DNA of 64,000 bases. Source: Elephas maximus indicus. Its lineage: Eukaryota > Chordata > Mammalia > Proboscidea > Elephantidae. A model generated the notes under the pieces. The model saw only the letters and a list, made by a program, of their open reading frames with translations, had not been told where the DNA came from and searched no databases. Below are positions 11,785 to 22,505 of the stretch, in pieces. Position numbers and translations under genes: made by a program. Where the stretch lies: positions 30,060,768 through 30,124,767 of the forward strand of contig NC_064831.1 of assembly GCF_024166365.1 (NCBI RefSeq). The letters are read 5' to 3'. Each line of letters begins with the position of its first letter. Within the stretch, counting starts at the first letter, position 1.

Positions 11785-11895
11785 ATGTGGTGAAGACAGC
11801 CAGGTGCGTGGGTTTGAATCCTGACTCTGCCACTTTGGAGCTAAAACTTGAAATGTATTTACTGTTAGCGGTAGGCACAAATACCTATACTAAAT
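11785..11895 (+). repeat. MIR 5'-part fragment
   Basis: GGTGAAGACAGCCAGGTGCG ... GGTTTGAATCCTGACTCTGCC is the MIR tRNA-like head with its B-box. Confidence 0.65.
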
Positions 11896-11945
11896 TAAGA
11901 GGCCTGTGTACCATCACATGTGTTACACTACCAAAAAGCAAAAAG

Positions 11946-12112
11946 TCCCCCAAAACCCAAACTCATTACTTTCAAGTTGATCCCGACTCACAGCAACTCT
12001 ATAGACAGAGTAGAGCTGACCACTGAGTTTCCAAGGAGCGACTGGTGGATTCGAACTGCCAACCTTTTGGTTAACAGCCAAGCTCTTAACCACTATGCCA
12101 TCAGGGCTCCAA
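11946..12112 (-). repeat. Afrotherian SINE, type A
   Basis: Reverse copy from CCCAAACTCATTACTTTCAAG to CATCAGGGCTCC, placed between two MIR pieces. Confidence 0.88.
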
Positions 12113-12154
12113 GTTACACTACAGACAGATTTATAAATGCGAACAGGCATTATT

Positions 12155-12400
12155 TAAAATCAGGCAACCCTGCCTGAGTTTAAATCCTGGTACTGTGGCT
12201 TCTATTTTTTAAGCTCCTTAGGCTCTCTATGTCTCAGGTACCCTCATCTGTAAATTGAGTAACATAACAAGAGTATAAGGTTGATATAAGGATGAGATAC
12301 GGCTGATGTAAGGATGAAATGAGCTGATCTATGTAAAGTGCTTGGAACAGTGGTTGGCACCAACTAGGCACACAGTAGACGTGAGCTATTATCATCATTG
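12155..12400 (+). repeat. MIR fragment
   Basis: TGAGTTTAAATCCTGGTACTG, CCCTCATCTGTAAATTGAG and AAAGTGCTTGGAACAGTGG are the MIR B-box, core and end. It ends 290 bp from MND1 exon 2. Confidence 0.8.
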
Positions 12401-12685
12401 CCAAGCAGTAAAGGGACACAGTCAAACATATGGGTCAGAAGGAATTCTGGAGCCAGTCTGCAGTACAGGTCTGCATAGAAGAGATTCTACATCTTACCAA
12501 CAGTGAGATACGGTTCTTTCAGACTCTACAGCTCACAAGAACCATGTGTTTGCAGAATTTTATCCATTCTTCAGGAAATTGCTCAGTATTGATCTTTAAT
12601 GAAGAAGGTGCAATTTACATTGACTGACATATATTTAACGTGAAAACTATGCAAAATACTAAAAATCTTAGGGAAAATGACTTAC

Positions 12686-12751
12686 CGTCTCAAAAAATAT
12701 TTCCATCATACGAGTTCTCTTTTCCTCTGCACTCAGTCCTTTTTTCTTCGA
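12686..12751 (-). CDS. MND1: MND1 coding exon 2
   Basis: A 66-nt exon bounded by CTTTAG (acceptor) and GGTAAG (donor). Its 22 codons read SKKKGLSAEEKRTRMMEIFF then ET, the basic N-terminal stretch that starts the MND1 winged-helix DNA-binding domain. It joins exon 1 after the ATG and exon 3 at a codon boundary (phase 0 on both sides). One residue is a Phe (TTT) where I recall Ser in human (IFSET), a single-base difference. No stop, indel or weak splice site is visible. Neighbouring intron 1 carries SINEs, L2 and hAT-type relics; intron 2 carries MIR, SINEs and L1 3' ends. Confidence 0.93.
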
Positions 12752-12754
12752 CTA

Positions 12755-13515
12755 AAGCAGAGAAGTAAAAAAGTAAACACTGCATTTACATTGGGTCTAA
12801 AACATCAGCCGAAATTTTATGCATGGTCTTGTTTGCTACCAACAGAGATTTGATTTCTCAGAGCCAGACCTAAACACTCATTTTAACTACCACACTATAT
12901 ACCAAGCCTTATGGTAGATGCTGCCAGTAGAATAGTAAGAACCATAATTGAGACACAGTCTGCCATTCTGTAGAAATTCAATATTTATCAAATGAATCAA
13001 TGATAAGCCACTGTACTTACCTTCTCAAGGTTTATAATCTAAGAAAATAAATTACTTATAACTCATGAACTGCGACATGTACAAATTCCTGTGTAAATAT
13101 CCAGGACAGCAAGTTATCCAGGAAGGCTGGAGATGAGGAGGATTCAGGCAAGATCAAGATTAGTGGGAAGAAGGATGTCCTGGGCAGGGCACACAAAGGC
13201 ACAATGGACGGAAAGGCCATGCGCCAGGACAAGCACTCTGGGATGGTGACTGTATGAAGTATGTGTAGGGAGAGTGGCAGATGAGATGAGAAAGGTTGTC
13301 TGGGGTCAGGTTAAGGAAGGCTGACTGTCCAGGTGGAGAGAGTGGACTTTATTCTAGAGAATGAAGAGCTACTGATCATCTAAAGCAGGGGACTGACATA
13401 ACTCCAGTTCCCTTTCTTTCTGTCTCTCCTTCTCAAATCCTCGGTCCACACTAATATCATCGCTATGGTGATAAGTTATTTTAGCAAGACAATTATAGTA
13501 GCAATGTGGAAGGTC
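12755..13515. other. MND1 intron 1, left part
   Basis: Non-coding. The stretch 13.13-13.40 kb (GGAGATGAGGAGG ... GGGGACTGACAT) has the look of a decayed interspersed repeat, but I cannot name it. Nothing else recognised. Confidence 0.4.
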
Positions 13516-13518
13516 TCA

Positions 13519-13675
13519 AGGCCCATTGCCCTTGAGTTAATTCCAACTCAGAATGACCCTACAGGACACAGTAGAACTGCCCCATAGAGTTTCCAAGGAG
13601 CCTCTGGTGGATTCAAACTGCTGATCTTTTGGTTAGCAGCTATAGCACTTAACCACTACACCACCAGGGTTTCCA
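13519..13675 (-). repeat. Afrotherian SINE, type A
   Basis: Reverse copy from GCCCATTGCCCTTGAGTTAA to CACCACCAGGGTTTCC-like end (13664-13675). Short form. Confidence 0.88.
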
Positions 13676-13755
13676 TGTGGAGGGTATGCTAGAGGAAAGA
13701 ACCTATCCAAATAGTAAATGGAAGCCTGTTTCAGGTTACTATTAGCCTTTCACCA

Positions 13756-13962
13756 GAGTCCCTGGGTGGTATAAACAGTTAATGCACTTGGCTGCTCACC
13801 AAAAAGTTGGAGGTTTGGATCTACCCAGGGGTACTTTGGAAGAAAGGCCTGGCAATCTCCGTCCAAAAAAAAATCAGCCATTGGAAACTCTATGGAGTTG
13901 TACTCTGACACACATGGGTCACCTTGAGTAGGAAACAACTGGGCAACAACTGGTTTTACAAG
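13756..13962 (+). repeat. Afrotherian SINE, type B
   Basis: Head GAGTCCCTGGGTGGTATAAA, tail ending GGGCAACAACTGGTTTTA. Full length or nearly so. Confidence 0.9.
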
Positions 13963-13979
13963 TTTTTTACCTTTACGAA

Positions 13980-14035
13980 AAACAACAACAACAACAAAAA
14001 AAAAAACCCATTGCCATCAAGTCGATTCTGACCCT
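13980..14035 (-). repeat. SINE tail fragment
   Basis: (AAC)n then A-run and CCCATTGCCATCAAGTCGAT: only the 3' end of a reverse type A SINE remains. Confidence 0.7.
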
Positions 14036-14639
14036 TTAACCAATGTGAAACTGAGATAATATGGAACTGAAAATGTGTAAGTTAATAATAAATTTTATTA
14101 TATGTTGTATATAGAGTATATACATAAAGCTAAACCTAAATTTTTTAAAAAGTCAAATTTCCTCAGTAAAGACTTGCCGAAGTAAACAAGCGAGAGCCAG
14201 AACCATCATCACTACTGCTCTAACACAGGACTCCACACCAACGCTTCTTAAGAGGGCTCTATCCTTCACAAAAATCTTGTGGCATTTTAAGGTGACAAAA
14301 ATTGTTTACTAAGAACTTAAAAACACTTTACATCACTTAAAAGGCAGACTTAAATGATACAATTAAAAAAAAAAAAAGACTGACTCTATTCAACCAAAAG
14401 CTCAGTCAAAAAATGTGAACCTACAACAGACGGGGAAAGAATTTGGAATTGCCGTTTTGAATACATACCAGAGTATGCGAGTCTTTATTCTACTAGCAGA
14501 AGCTAGAAAACCATTTCTTCCACACCTAAAAAATTATCAGGTGTTTCTTGAGGAGCTGTATGAGGTAAACACGTAGTCTCAAAGTTATATTTTTCTCTTC
14601 TTCCTCTGTCCCCTCTCAACACTGCTGTTCCCCAAGGTT

Positions 14640-15720
14640 CAGCTATTGATCCCTCATGCCCTCACACCTTTCCTTTGATCTCATGGTTTTAACTAACACT
14701 TATGCTGATACCTCAAATCTTCACCTGCCTCCCTGAGTGAGCTCCTGAGCTTCAATCTCATTTATCTACCTGCCTGCTGGACAGACTTTAAACCCACTAA
14801 GTGAACTCCTTTCCCACACCTACTTCCCAAGCTCGCTCTTCTAGATTTTGAGTCTCAGTTAGAAACCACCTCGTTACCCAAGGTGGAGTCTCGGCAGTCA
14901 TCCTGGATTCCTTCATCTCTCTTACCCCACATCCAATCAATCACTAAGCTCTGCCAATTTTAGCCCTTAACTCTTTCTCAAATCTATCCTCTCTGCTCCA
15001 TCCCTACTACCACTACCTCAGTTCAGTCTGCATTCTCTCTCTTCTAATTAATACACTCCAGAGCAGTTCAGGCTGCTGACCAAAAGGTTGGCAGTTTGAA
15101 TCCACCAGCTGATCCTTGGAAACCCTATTGGGCAGTTCTAATCTGTCCTACAGAGTCAGTATCAATTTGACGGTGATGGGTTTTATAACGTACTCCAGTC
15201 CTCCAACCATGCTTTCTGTCTCATTTTCTTAAGTTTACGTTCCACACTGCCAGTGGGCAAATCTGACCATGAGTCTCCTCTGCTTAAAACCCTTCAATGG
15301 CTCCCAACCATACAGAAGTATCCAAGCATGCCTGGAATGGTATACAAGGCCTTCTATTAGCTGAGTCCACCCTGCGCCTCACAGCCTCTTCTCCTACCAC
15401 TCCCCACTTCAAATTTCACCCTAACACTATCAAGTAATTTGAGCTATAAATCAAAAATTGCTTGTAATTTTCCACTCTCAGTACGCTTTCCTCGGCTTCC
15501 GTGCCTTTTATTATTCTGCTCTTTTGACCTAAAACATGTTTCTTCTTTTGCCTACTGAAACTCCAAAACATCTTCGAGAGGCAATTCAGACATTCTTTCT
15601 CCAGGAGGACTTCCCTGAGCTCACAGCTGGGCTATACCTGAAAGTGTTTACTTGTTCCTCTCAGCAGACTGAAAAACTACATCAGAATGAGAACTGTCTC
15701 TGCCTTCCCAAGGCTTAGTG
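14640..15720 (+). mobile_element. L2 LINE 3' region, split by a SINE
   Basis: CTTAAAACCCTTCAATGGCTCC, GGTATACAAGGCC, and CCAGGAGGACTTCCCTGAGC are hallmarks of the L2 3' end. The left part (to about 15060) has similar composition. The short ORF at 15536-15718 is part of it, not a gene. Confidence 0.65.
15065..15186 (+). repeat. Afrotherian SINE, type A, 5'-truncated
   Basis: Starts in AGGCTGCTGACCAAAAGGTT and ends GACGGTGATGGGTTTTA. Inserted in the L2. Confidence 0.85.
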
Positions 15721-16105
15721 CCAGGTTACACAGAACAGACAAAAAGGCCATGCTCAATTTAAGGACCATGTATCTAAAGCCAACCTTAAAATGTGAAGGT
15801 GCTCAGGCTACCAAGCACAGCTTCCCCTGAAACACCCACCACACTCCCATAAATATAACACATGGCAATTTAATAATAGGGAATTCTACGCTGACCACAT
15901 ATTGTCCTAGTTGGAGAAATTAACCAGGAACCCCAGATAGGCGAGCTCCAGGAAAGCACATAGATCTGTTCACTAACCTAGGGATGAGAGCTAGAGTCCA
16001 ATAACATGTTATTACCATCCCTTCACACTGACCTCTGTAGTATCTGAATAGGCCAAGCACAAAATTCATACCCAGTTAGAAGGCTCCTTCAGTTCACTTC
16101 TCCAT

Positions 16106-16250
16106 TCAGTGTTTCTCAAACACAGCCATACTTTACAATCATCTGGGGAGCTTTTAAAAAATATCTATGCCCGAAAATGCCCAGGCACACCCCCATATCA
16201 GCGGAATCAGAATCTCTGGGATGGGGCCTGGGCCTGCATATTAAAAACGA
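16106..16250 (+). mobile_element. hAT-Charlie MER5-like element
   Basis: CAGTGTTTCTCAAAC start, CATCTGGGGAGCTTTTAAAAA, GAATCAGAATCTCTGGGATG and GGCCTGGGCCTGCATATT match the MER5 pattern as I recall it. The 3' terminal repeat is missing. MND1 intron 1. Confidence 0.75.
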
Positions 16251-16259
16251 AACAAACAA

Positions 16260-18040
16260 ACAAAAAAACCCTCTCCAGGTCCTTTTACTGTGAACACTGT
16301 TTTTCTCAGCCCAGAATCTGGAGGCTGCGTCAGGGGCACTGTGGGGCAGTGGGACTCCCTAAAGTCTATGGCTGCACCAGCAGCAAACAGATCTCAAAGC
16401 TTCAGGAAAGCCTCCTAACATCTTGGTATTATAAAGAGCTTCTTGGAGAGCCCCAAGGACTCCACAAGAATCTGCCACCCAGAGGCGGACAAAGAGGAGA
16501 CTGTAGAGACCTGGGGACACAATTTAGGAAAGCTCTTACACTGACCCCAGTAGCTCCACGTAGTTGCTCAAAAAATGCAGATGAGTCGTATCATTCGTTT
16601 ACATTGTTTTCAGGCTAATTTACACATTAGACTCTTATCACTAGAAATAAATTTTATTATTAACCAGAGTAGGAGAGTATCGTATTCAGAATTAACTTAG
16701 TGTAATTTTAAAAGGATACCATATTAATATCCTCATTAGAAATTTCTCCCAAAAAAATCGAAAATAGTTTAGTATTTAGTATTAGAAAAAAATGTCTTGA
16801 CAGTGTAAGTTAGAAATGCATACACATTAATAAGGAAATACAAAATTTTGAGGATAACCAGTATTTTTCCTGGTTGACCAATGTATTTTAAACTAATTAA
16901 AAAAAAATTCATCTAAGGAAACTTCTCCAATTAGAAACTACAGAATTCCTAAAGTCAGCCTTGTCAGTCAATTATAATAAACTCTTGAAAATTTAAAAAG
17001 TAAATGTCAAAAAAAAAGTGTCACTTGCTACCCTCAGAGTTGATAGGCTATACTGCAATTCTCCAACTGCAACTATATGTCTCGACTTAATAATGTTTGC
17101 CTAGCAAGCCCAATTAAATCAAAATATAGGTATCAATTCACAGTCAGGAAAGAGAACAAAATCTTATCTTTGATTAACACAACACTAAATTTATTTCTTG
17201 ATCACACATAAAAAGAGAAAGTATATACCTATAAAGTCTTATTATAATTTATTCTGTTTCTCCATTATCAGAGGTACGCATGTGAAAAGAGTGAACAGCA
17301 GAGGAAACCATTTAGTATTAGAAGGTGAATCGTGTAAAGAGTTGATTAGGTAAAAGGACAAAGCTCTCATTAGTCAGTTATATTAACTCTGTAAAGAAAA
17401 ATACGATATGATTTGTTTTAAACGCAATCCTGTTTGGCTTCTTCGACCATTTTATGCCCAGGTGGCAGGGCTGTTAGCTTACCCACAAAGAAGCCGTTAT
17501 CAGTTATACTAAAAAACTAACACCTGGAAAAATATCTTCAAACAAATACCGTACAACTTAGATCCGTGTCCACCATTAGTTCGGCAAAAAAAACACTTAA
17601 GTAAATTAAGACGTTAAAATCTTAGATCCATTTAATTACATGCTCTTTGCTTTTTTTTTTTTTTGCTAGAAGCAGAAAAAAACAGCATGAACCCTCGAAG
17701 GTCTATGGAAATGATGTGATGAGTAGAAAGATATTAAACTCAAAAAGTGATGAGTACAAAGATTAAACTCACAAAAGAGACAATCTGGAATTCTCCCTAA
17801 ACTTAACCCATCACTGTATGCACGGAAGACTAATTCATTGCTGTGCTTCCCTAATAACGAGGCAAACTCCCCACACGACCAGCAGCGCTAAAGGACAGCG
17901 ATTCCTGCCCTTTGGTGAAAATCAACGGATTTTCACAGAAACCATCTAACTAGCACAAACTAGAAGATCCGTTAGGTAAGTTTTGAAATTCCGAGCAATT
18001 CAGAAATGTGTTCTGCACGTCACAATACATAAAACCACTC
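16260..18040. other. MND1 intron 1, right part
   Basis: About 1.8 kb, AT-rich, with a T12 tract near 17650. I see no repeat or gene. The 169-codon ORF starting at 16109 begins inside the MER5-like relic and has no recognisable domain. Confidence 0.5.
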
Positions 18041-18706
18041 GATTGTGGGGGGGGGGGGAGGAAAAAAAAAAACAGCGCATTTTGGGATCTACATTTTGGG
18101 ATCTAAGGCGTTCCACCGCGCCTCGCAGTCCCAGCTCTGCGCCCGCCCGCCCGCCGGCCGTCTCGCTTGCTCCCTCCCTGTTCCTAACAAGGGCTGCACG
18201 TCTGGTGACCGAATCCGGAGGAGTCGGGGGCAACGGTCCTGAAGAGACTGTCTCTTTGACAAGTCAGAATGGTACTGGCCGGAGATACACAGGGCACGTT
18301 CGCGAACGCTCTGCGTGCCTCAATCTAACCCGCCTCGATGGGCCCCCGAGCAGTCTCAGCGTGCGGAAGAGGCAGGAAGAGCCGTTGACCGCCCCGCGCC
18401 TGCCCCGGGGTCTCGCGGCGCAGGAGTCCCGCCTCCCGGCTCCCTGGGGAGCCCTGAGCTGCCGGGCGGACCGTGCAGGCAGGTGCGCGCTGCGGCGGGT
18501 TCCTGGGGCCGCCCCGCCGCGCTCGGGAAGTGAGGGGTGGCCGCGGCGTCGACCTGGCGGCACTCCCCGCCGTGGGCACAGGCCTGGCGCCCGTCTCTGC
18601 AGCCCGCTGGGCGGGCAACGCCAAGCCGAAGCCCCACGCGGCTGAGGGGCTGGAAGTCCGGGTACTGGGGAGGAAAGTGACTTGGTAACGCGGGCCCAGC
18701 TCTTAC

Positions 18707-18709
18707 CAT
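18707..18709 (-). CDS. MND1: MND1 coding exon 1 (start codon only)
   Basis: MND1 is the partner of PSMC3IP (HOP2); the heterodimer binds duplex DNA and stimulates DMC1/RAD51 strand invasion in meiotic recombination, in the nucleus. Read on the minus strand the sequence is GCGCCATG followed directly by the donor GTAAGAGC, so exon 1 contributes only the ATG. Exon 2 opens with TCG AAG AAA AAA GGA, giving M-SKKKG, the N-terminus I remember for mammalian MND1; no other nearby ATG precedes a donor in the right phase. The 5' UTR extends to the right into the CpG island; the transcription start is not visible. Intron 1 is about 5.95 kb. Seen: ATG, donor, frame. Known: the family N-terminus. Inferred: that this ATG is the main start. 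Confidence 0.85.
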
Positions 18710-18785
18710 GGCGCGAGCGGCGAGTCCTGCGGCAGCCGGGCCTGAGCGCGAGGCGAGGGGCGGGGTGGGTCGGGGCGGGTTTGAT

Positions 18786-18793
18786 TTTGGCGC
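18786..18793 (+). promoter_or_regulatory. E2F-like site upstream of MND1
   Basis: TTTGGCGC fits the E2F consensus TTTSGCGC and lies in a GGCGCC palindrome, about 77 bp upstream of the MND1 ATG. E2F-family sites are known at promoters of S-phase genes and, through E2F6, at germline genes silenced in somatic cells. That this one works is inference. Confidence 0.5.
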
Positions 18794-18900
18794 CGACACC
18801 ACCGCCTCGGGGAGCGGAGGAGGAGGGAGGGAAAAAGGAGGCAGCTCTCGACCTGACGGCGCGCAGCGTCCCCTGGCGGCTACGCGGAGCTACTGGCCCT

Positions 18901-18964
18901 GGGCGGGGCCCGGCAGGGACCTGGGCGGGGCCTGGGGGCGGAGTGTGGGCGGGGCTGGGGGCGG
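18901..18964 (+). promoter_or_regulatory. Cluster of five GC boxes
   Basis: Five GGGCGG cores, at about 18901, 18923, 18936, 18947 and 18959, lie within 64 bp, 200-260 bp upstream of the MND1 ATG. They match Sp1/KLF binding sites. The same strand has many runs of three or more G, so a G-quadruplex is also possible. Confidence 0.6.
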
Positions 18965-19599
18965 ACGCGGCTGGGGTAGGGTCTAGGCCGTCGCGGTACC
19001 CACGGCCTGAAGCCGGCAGTCTACGCTCGATCCCGACGCGTGGCTCGTGCGAATTGGCACGCCGAGCTGCCTCTGCCTCTTCTAGCCTCGGTGTTGAATG
19101 TGGCTCCTGTTTCAGGAAAAGTCTTAAGTCCTCGCTTTTACATACGCGTTTTCTCCGCGCGGGGAACACGGCCTATGTTTGCCCTAAGGATGGAGGCGGT
19201 TTGGCTGTGGAGGAAGGAAACGCTGACTCCATCCAGCCGGATTTGCACTTCCTGGGGCGGACTCCCGGGTTCCTTTCCTTCTCTTTTCGCAGTGTTTCTC
19301 ATCTTCACCTCAACCACTACCCACTGCTTTTCCAGCCTTTAACACAATTCTGTGTTTGTCTTTTCCCTTCGTTTTTTTTTTAAACAACAGAATGAATTTC
19401 AAATCAAAACGGTCGAAAATAAGCTACCTCTTGACGTGACAATAGAGCAAAAGCACGGATTCCCTTCGTCTGAGGTGCTAAAAAATTCACTAAGACTTTT
19501 CAATTATTTTGAAAATTGTGGTATTTTGAACCATTTTAAACGTATAAAATTATTACTGAAAACAAGGGTGACATCTCAAATAGGAATTTGTAGCCTCTA

Positions 19600-19735
19600 G
19601 GGCCCTGGTGGTGCAATGGTTAAGAGCTGAGCTGCTAACCAAGAGGTGGTCAGTTAGAACAGCTGTTCCTTGGAAATCCTAGGGGGGCAGTTGCACTCTG
19701 TCTTGTACGAGTGGACTGGACGGCACCCAACACAC
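19600..19735 (+). repeat. Afrotherian SINE, type A
   Basis: GGGCCCTGGTGGTGCAATGG head; the tail has lost part of the ATAGGGTCGCTATGAG block. About 0.9 kb upstream of the MND1 start. Confidence 0.85.
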
Positions 19736-19974
19736 CAAGAGCTCTGTGAATTCAGTGTTCCCTAGAGTGCCTTATACAATACAATTGATAGTATCAGATG
19801 ACTTTAAAATAGTAAATGGGGAGTAAATGGGTAGCCACTTAATAATTTGTAATAAAAAATGTCATTAGCACTTAATATCCTAGATTTTTCATGTATTGCT
19901 CGACATTGTACTAAAATAGGTATGTGACTTTTAAAAAAGGAACAGCTAGATTCAAGAAAAATATTAATTGTATT

Positions 19975-20640
19975 GGTTGTAATCGGACTGTTCCAGGCCT
20001 GCTCAGCGCGCCATAGAGATAGGGGTGAAAGCAAAAGGAGAAGCTTTATTTGGTTGGCCAAGCAAAGGAGCCAGGCCAGTTGGCAAGCTGGCCTCACCTC
20101 AAGGTGTTCTTGGAGACCCCAGACCCTATTTGCTTCACCCATATAAACCCCTTGAGCTATTGTTCTGGGAGCAATCTGGGCGATGCAAGTCCTGGTGTGC
20201 TCCTTAGCTTGGCCACAGCAGTCCAGCCTTTCTGTGCTTGTTCAGTCTAAAAAGTGGCGTCTCTCAAACCGGATCTCAGGCTGGGACCCCTCACTTCTGA
20301 AAGCCTTCCCCCAATCTTGGGCTGCTGAAGTTTGGTTTTGTCTGGTAGGAGAAGAGTTCCAGGGTCACCCAGAGGTCAAGTTGATGGTTCTGCTCATGTC
20401 AGGCAGGCCAGATCTAGGTCTTGCAAGTTTCAGCTGGTCCTGCGACCCCCATCTCTTGATTTTCCTCAACTTGGCCAGAAACAGGAAGCATACCTAAATA
20501 AGGAGATAGCTTAAAGACAGGGAGTTAGTTTCTGTATTGCAGAAGATGGAAGAAGGCACAGCTCTTTGCCTATTCAAGATGGCAGGCAGACTGCCGTTCT
20601 CATGGTGATCTATAGATTTGCAAAAATCATTAAGGTGACA
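19975..20640. mobile_element. Candidate solo LTR, class unresolved
   Basis: The block reads as one unit between ordinary AT-rich flanks. It has CCCATATAAACCCC (a TATA-like box on plus) and, on minus, AAATAAAGCTTCTCC followed by CAGCGCGCCATAG-type sequence like an R-U5 edge. The two signals point to opposite strands, so orientation is open. I see no target duplication. It could also be an unrelated unique stretch. Confidence 0.35.
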
Positions 20641-20879
20641 TTTGTGGGAAGCCCTGTCTTAACCGTTCTCACGCTGCCTTTTCTTCTCTTCACCTGCCTA
20701 ATTCTTAGCCTTCCTTTAGACAGCTCAGGTGTTGCCAATAGGAGTTTTTTCCTGCCTTCTCACCCCCACCCCTCAAGTGGGTTGGATCTCTTGTGTGGCA
20801 CTATGTAGCACTCTCTGAACAGTTTTATCATTGTACCTCTCATTCATTTTGCATTTGGACATGTCCCCTACAATATCAA

Positions 20880-20980
20880 ACCCCTTTTCATGGCAGGGAC
20901 TAAGGCAGCCACTTTGCTGTCACCAAGGCCTAGCACAGTGACTGATACATGGTAAACAATAAATGTGCTAAATGAATGTA
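20880..20980 (+). repeat. L2 3'-end fragment
   Basis: CATGGCAGGGACTAAGGC ... GGCCTAGCACAGTGACTGATAC ... AATAAATGTGCTAAATGAATG fits the L2 terminus. Confidence 0.65.
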
Positions 20981-21035
20981 CCAGGTAGTCAAGAATATCA
21001 TCTGGTCATTGACTTAGGAATAACTAGATATGTCA

Positions 21036-21241
21036 GGGGTCTCTGGGTGGCACAAATGATTAAGCACTGGATTACTAACTGACAGTTTGGGTGTTCAAAC
21101 CCATCCAGAGGCTCCTTGGAGGTAAGGCCTGATGATCTGCTTCTCAAAGGTCACAGCCTTGAAAACCCTATGGAGCAGTTCTACTCTGCACACATGGGGT
21201 TGCTATGAGTCAGAAACCACTCGAAGGCAACTAACAACAGC
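21036..21241 (+). repeat. Afrotherian SINE, type B
   Basis: GGGGTCTCTGGGTGGCACAA head, ACTCGAAGGCAACTAACAAC end. It ends in CTAACAAC like the RTE element rather than GGGTTTGGTTTT. Confidence 0.88.
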
Positions 21242-22075
21242 ATCAGATATGTCTGTTGAAAAACCGAAGAACATTTTTACTAAAATCTTAATTCTTCTCA
21301 CTGAGTAATGCTTTTCCACTTACTATTTTTACCAATGCAATTCATAAATTACATCTTACATGTCATTTAGGTATATTGAGACATGCCATATTCTGCAGTT
21401 TCATGGTAGCAGGCAGCTGTAGTATATAAGTTATTTAGTATGAAAGCAAATATTTACAACATTTGAGAAGTGCTCATGAATTTGCACCGTGTAATCATCA
21501 TATAGCATTTGTTGTAGTACCCAAATGGCATTTGTTTGTTGAATAAATTTGCATTTTACAAAATCCTTTTACATACATTAATTTCATTCTTTTTACTTTG
21601 AGTGTCTGCTACTACCAGAGGCCCCACCCTCAAGGAGCTTATAGTCTGGTCAGTACTAACCTTCAGTGTGGGCAGCTGGGGCCCTTGCTCTAAACCCTGC
21701 CCTTTTGAGAGGTGCTTTGGCCTTCCTCCAGCCATACCCTTCCCCATGGGCAAGGAATCTTCAGGGACAGGGGGACGTGCCCACCTGTTACCTACCACAT
21801 CCATTCTAAACCAGGGATCTGGGAGCCAGAATCCCCTGCCTGTGTTTGAATTCCTCCAAAAAACAGTGCTTGTGACAAAGGCATGGGTGCTGGCAATTTA
21901 TTTGTAAGACAGTCTCAGGAAGTAAAAGGAAGTGGTAAGGATGAGAGAGGAAATGAGGAAAGTCTCTAAAGCTGTGTTATTGAGGTCATTGTTAAATACA
22001 GTGAGCTCAGTTCCACCAGGACCTCTAAGAAGCTTCCAGAATACCTTCTAGAATTGTCAGTTTGAAGAATGGGAG
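21242..22075. other. Intergenic, no clear element
   Basis: A possible L2 scrap at 21600-21660 (CTCAAGGAGCTTATAGTCTGG). The two overlapping ORFs on opposite strands at 21.6-21.9 kb show no recognisable feature. Confidence 0.4.
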
Positions 22076-22079
22076 GCTG

Positions 22080-22345
22080 GGGCATTTATCTTCTCTGAAC
22101 CGCCACTCCAGGTGAAGTGAAGATGGAGGCAGAGATTGGAGTTATGCCGCCTGGAAACACAGTAAGCTAGAAGATACAAGGAAGGATTTCACCCCTAGAG
22201 CGTTCAGAGAGAACATGGCCCTGTTGACACCCTGAATTTGTACTTCTGGCCTCCAGAACTGTGAGAGAATATATTTCTGTTCTTAAATTTAAGCCATGCA
22301 GTTTGTGGTACTTTGTTACAGCAGCCCAAGGAAACTAATACCATA
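22080..22345 (+). mobile_element. MaLR/MLT-like LTR relic
   Basis: GATGGAGGCAGAGATTGGAG, CTTCTGGCCTCCAGAACTGT, GCAGTTTGTGGTACTTTG and CCAAGGAAACTAATACC match the 3' half of the element at 6.07-6.46 kb. Confidence 0.72.
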
Positions 22346-22369
22346 CCACACACCATTGCTACATTACTC

Positions 22370-22505
22370 TTCCTGAAGAGTATTAAGTAAAATTCTTAAT
22401 AATTTTTTGCTCAAAAACTTTGAAGAGCACCCCACTAGCTACCAAATTCAGGAGATACTTCTCAGTTTTGGGCATTTAAAAATCTTTACAAAGCTATCTT
22501 TCTTT
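22370..22505 (+). repeat. L2-like fragment
   Basis: TTGCTCAAAAACTTTGAAGAGC followed by CCACTAGCTACCAAATTCAG resembles the L2 3' region. Diverged. Confidence 0.45.

Larger units (their letters stand above)
18100..19070. promoter_or_regulatory. MND1: CpG-island promoter of MND1
   Basis: A 1 kb block of very high GC and CpG density that stands out from the AT-rich surroundings. It covers the MND1 start exon, upstream sequence to the right and the first 600 bp of intron 1. No TATA box is evident on the minus strand near the start, so a dispersed CpG-type start between about 18710 and 18900 is likely. The long ORFs here on both strands (for example 301 codons on minus, 233 on plus) are the usual by-product of GC-rich sequence lacking stops and are not called. 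A run of 12 or so G at about 18046 lies at the left edge. Confidence 0.85.

Noticed and set aside
16109-16618. 169-codon plus-strand ORF in MND1 intron 1
   Set aside because: It starts inside a MER5-like relic, has no recognisable domain and no splice or promoter context.
18264-19169. A 301-codon minus-strand ORF and overlapping ORFs on both strands in the CpG island
   Set aside because: GC-rich DNA has few stop codons by chance. No domain, low-complexity P/R/A-rich translation, and the real start exon of MND1 splices out of this frame.
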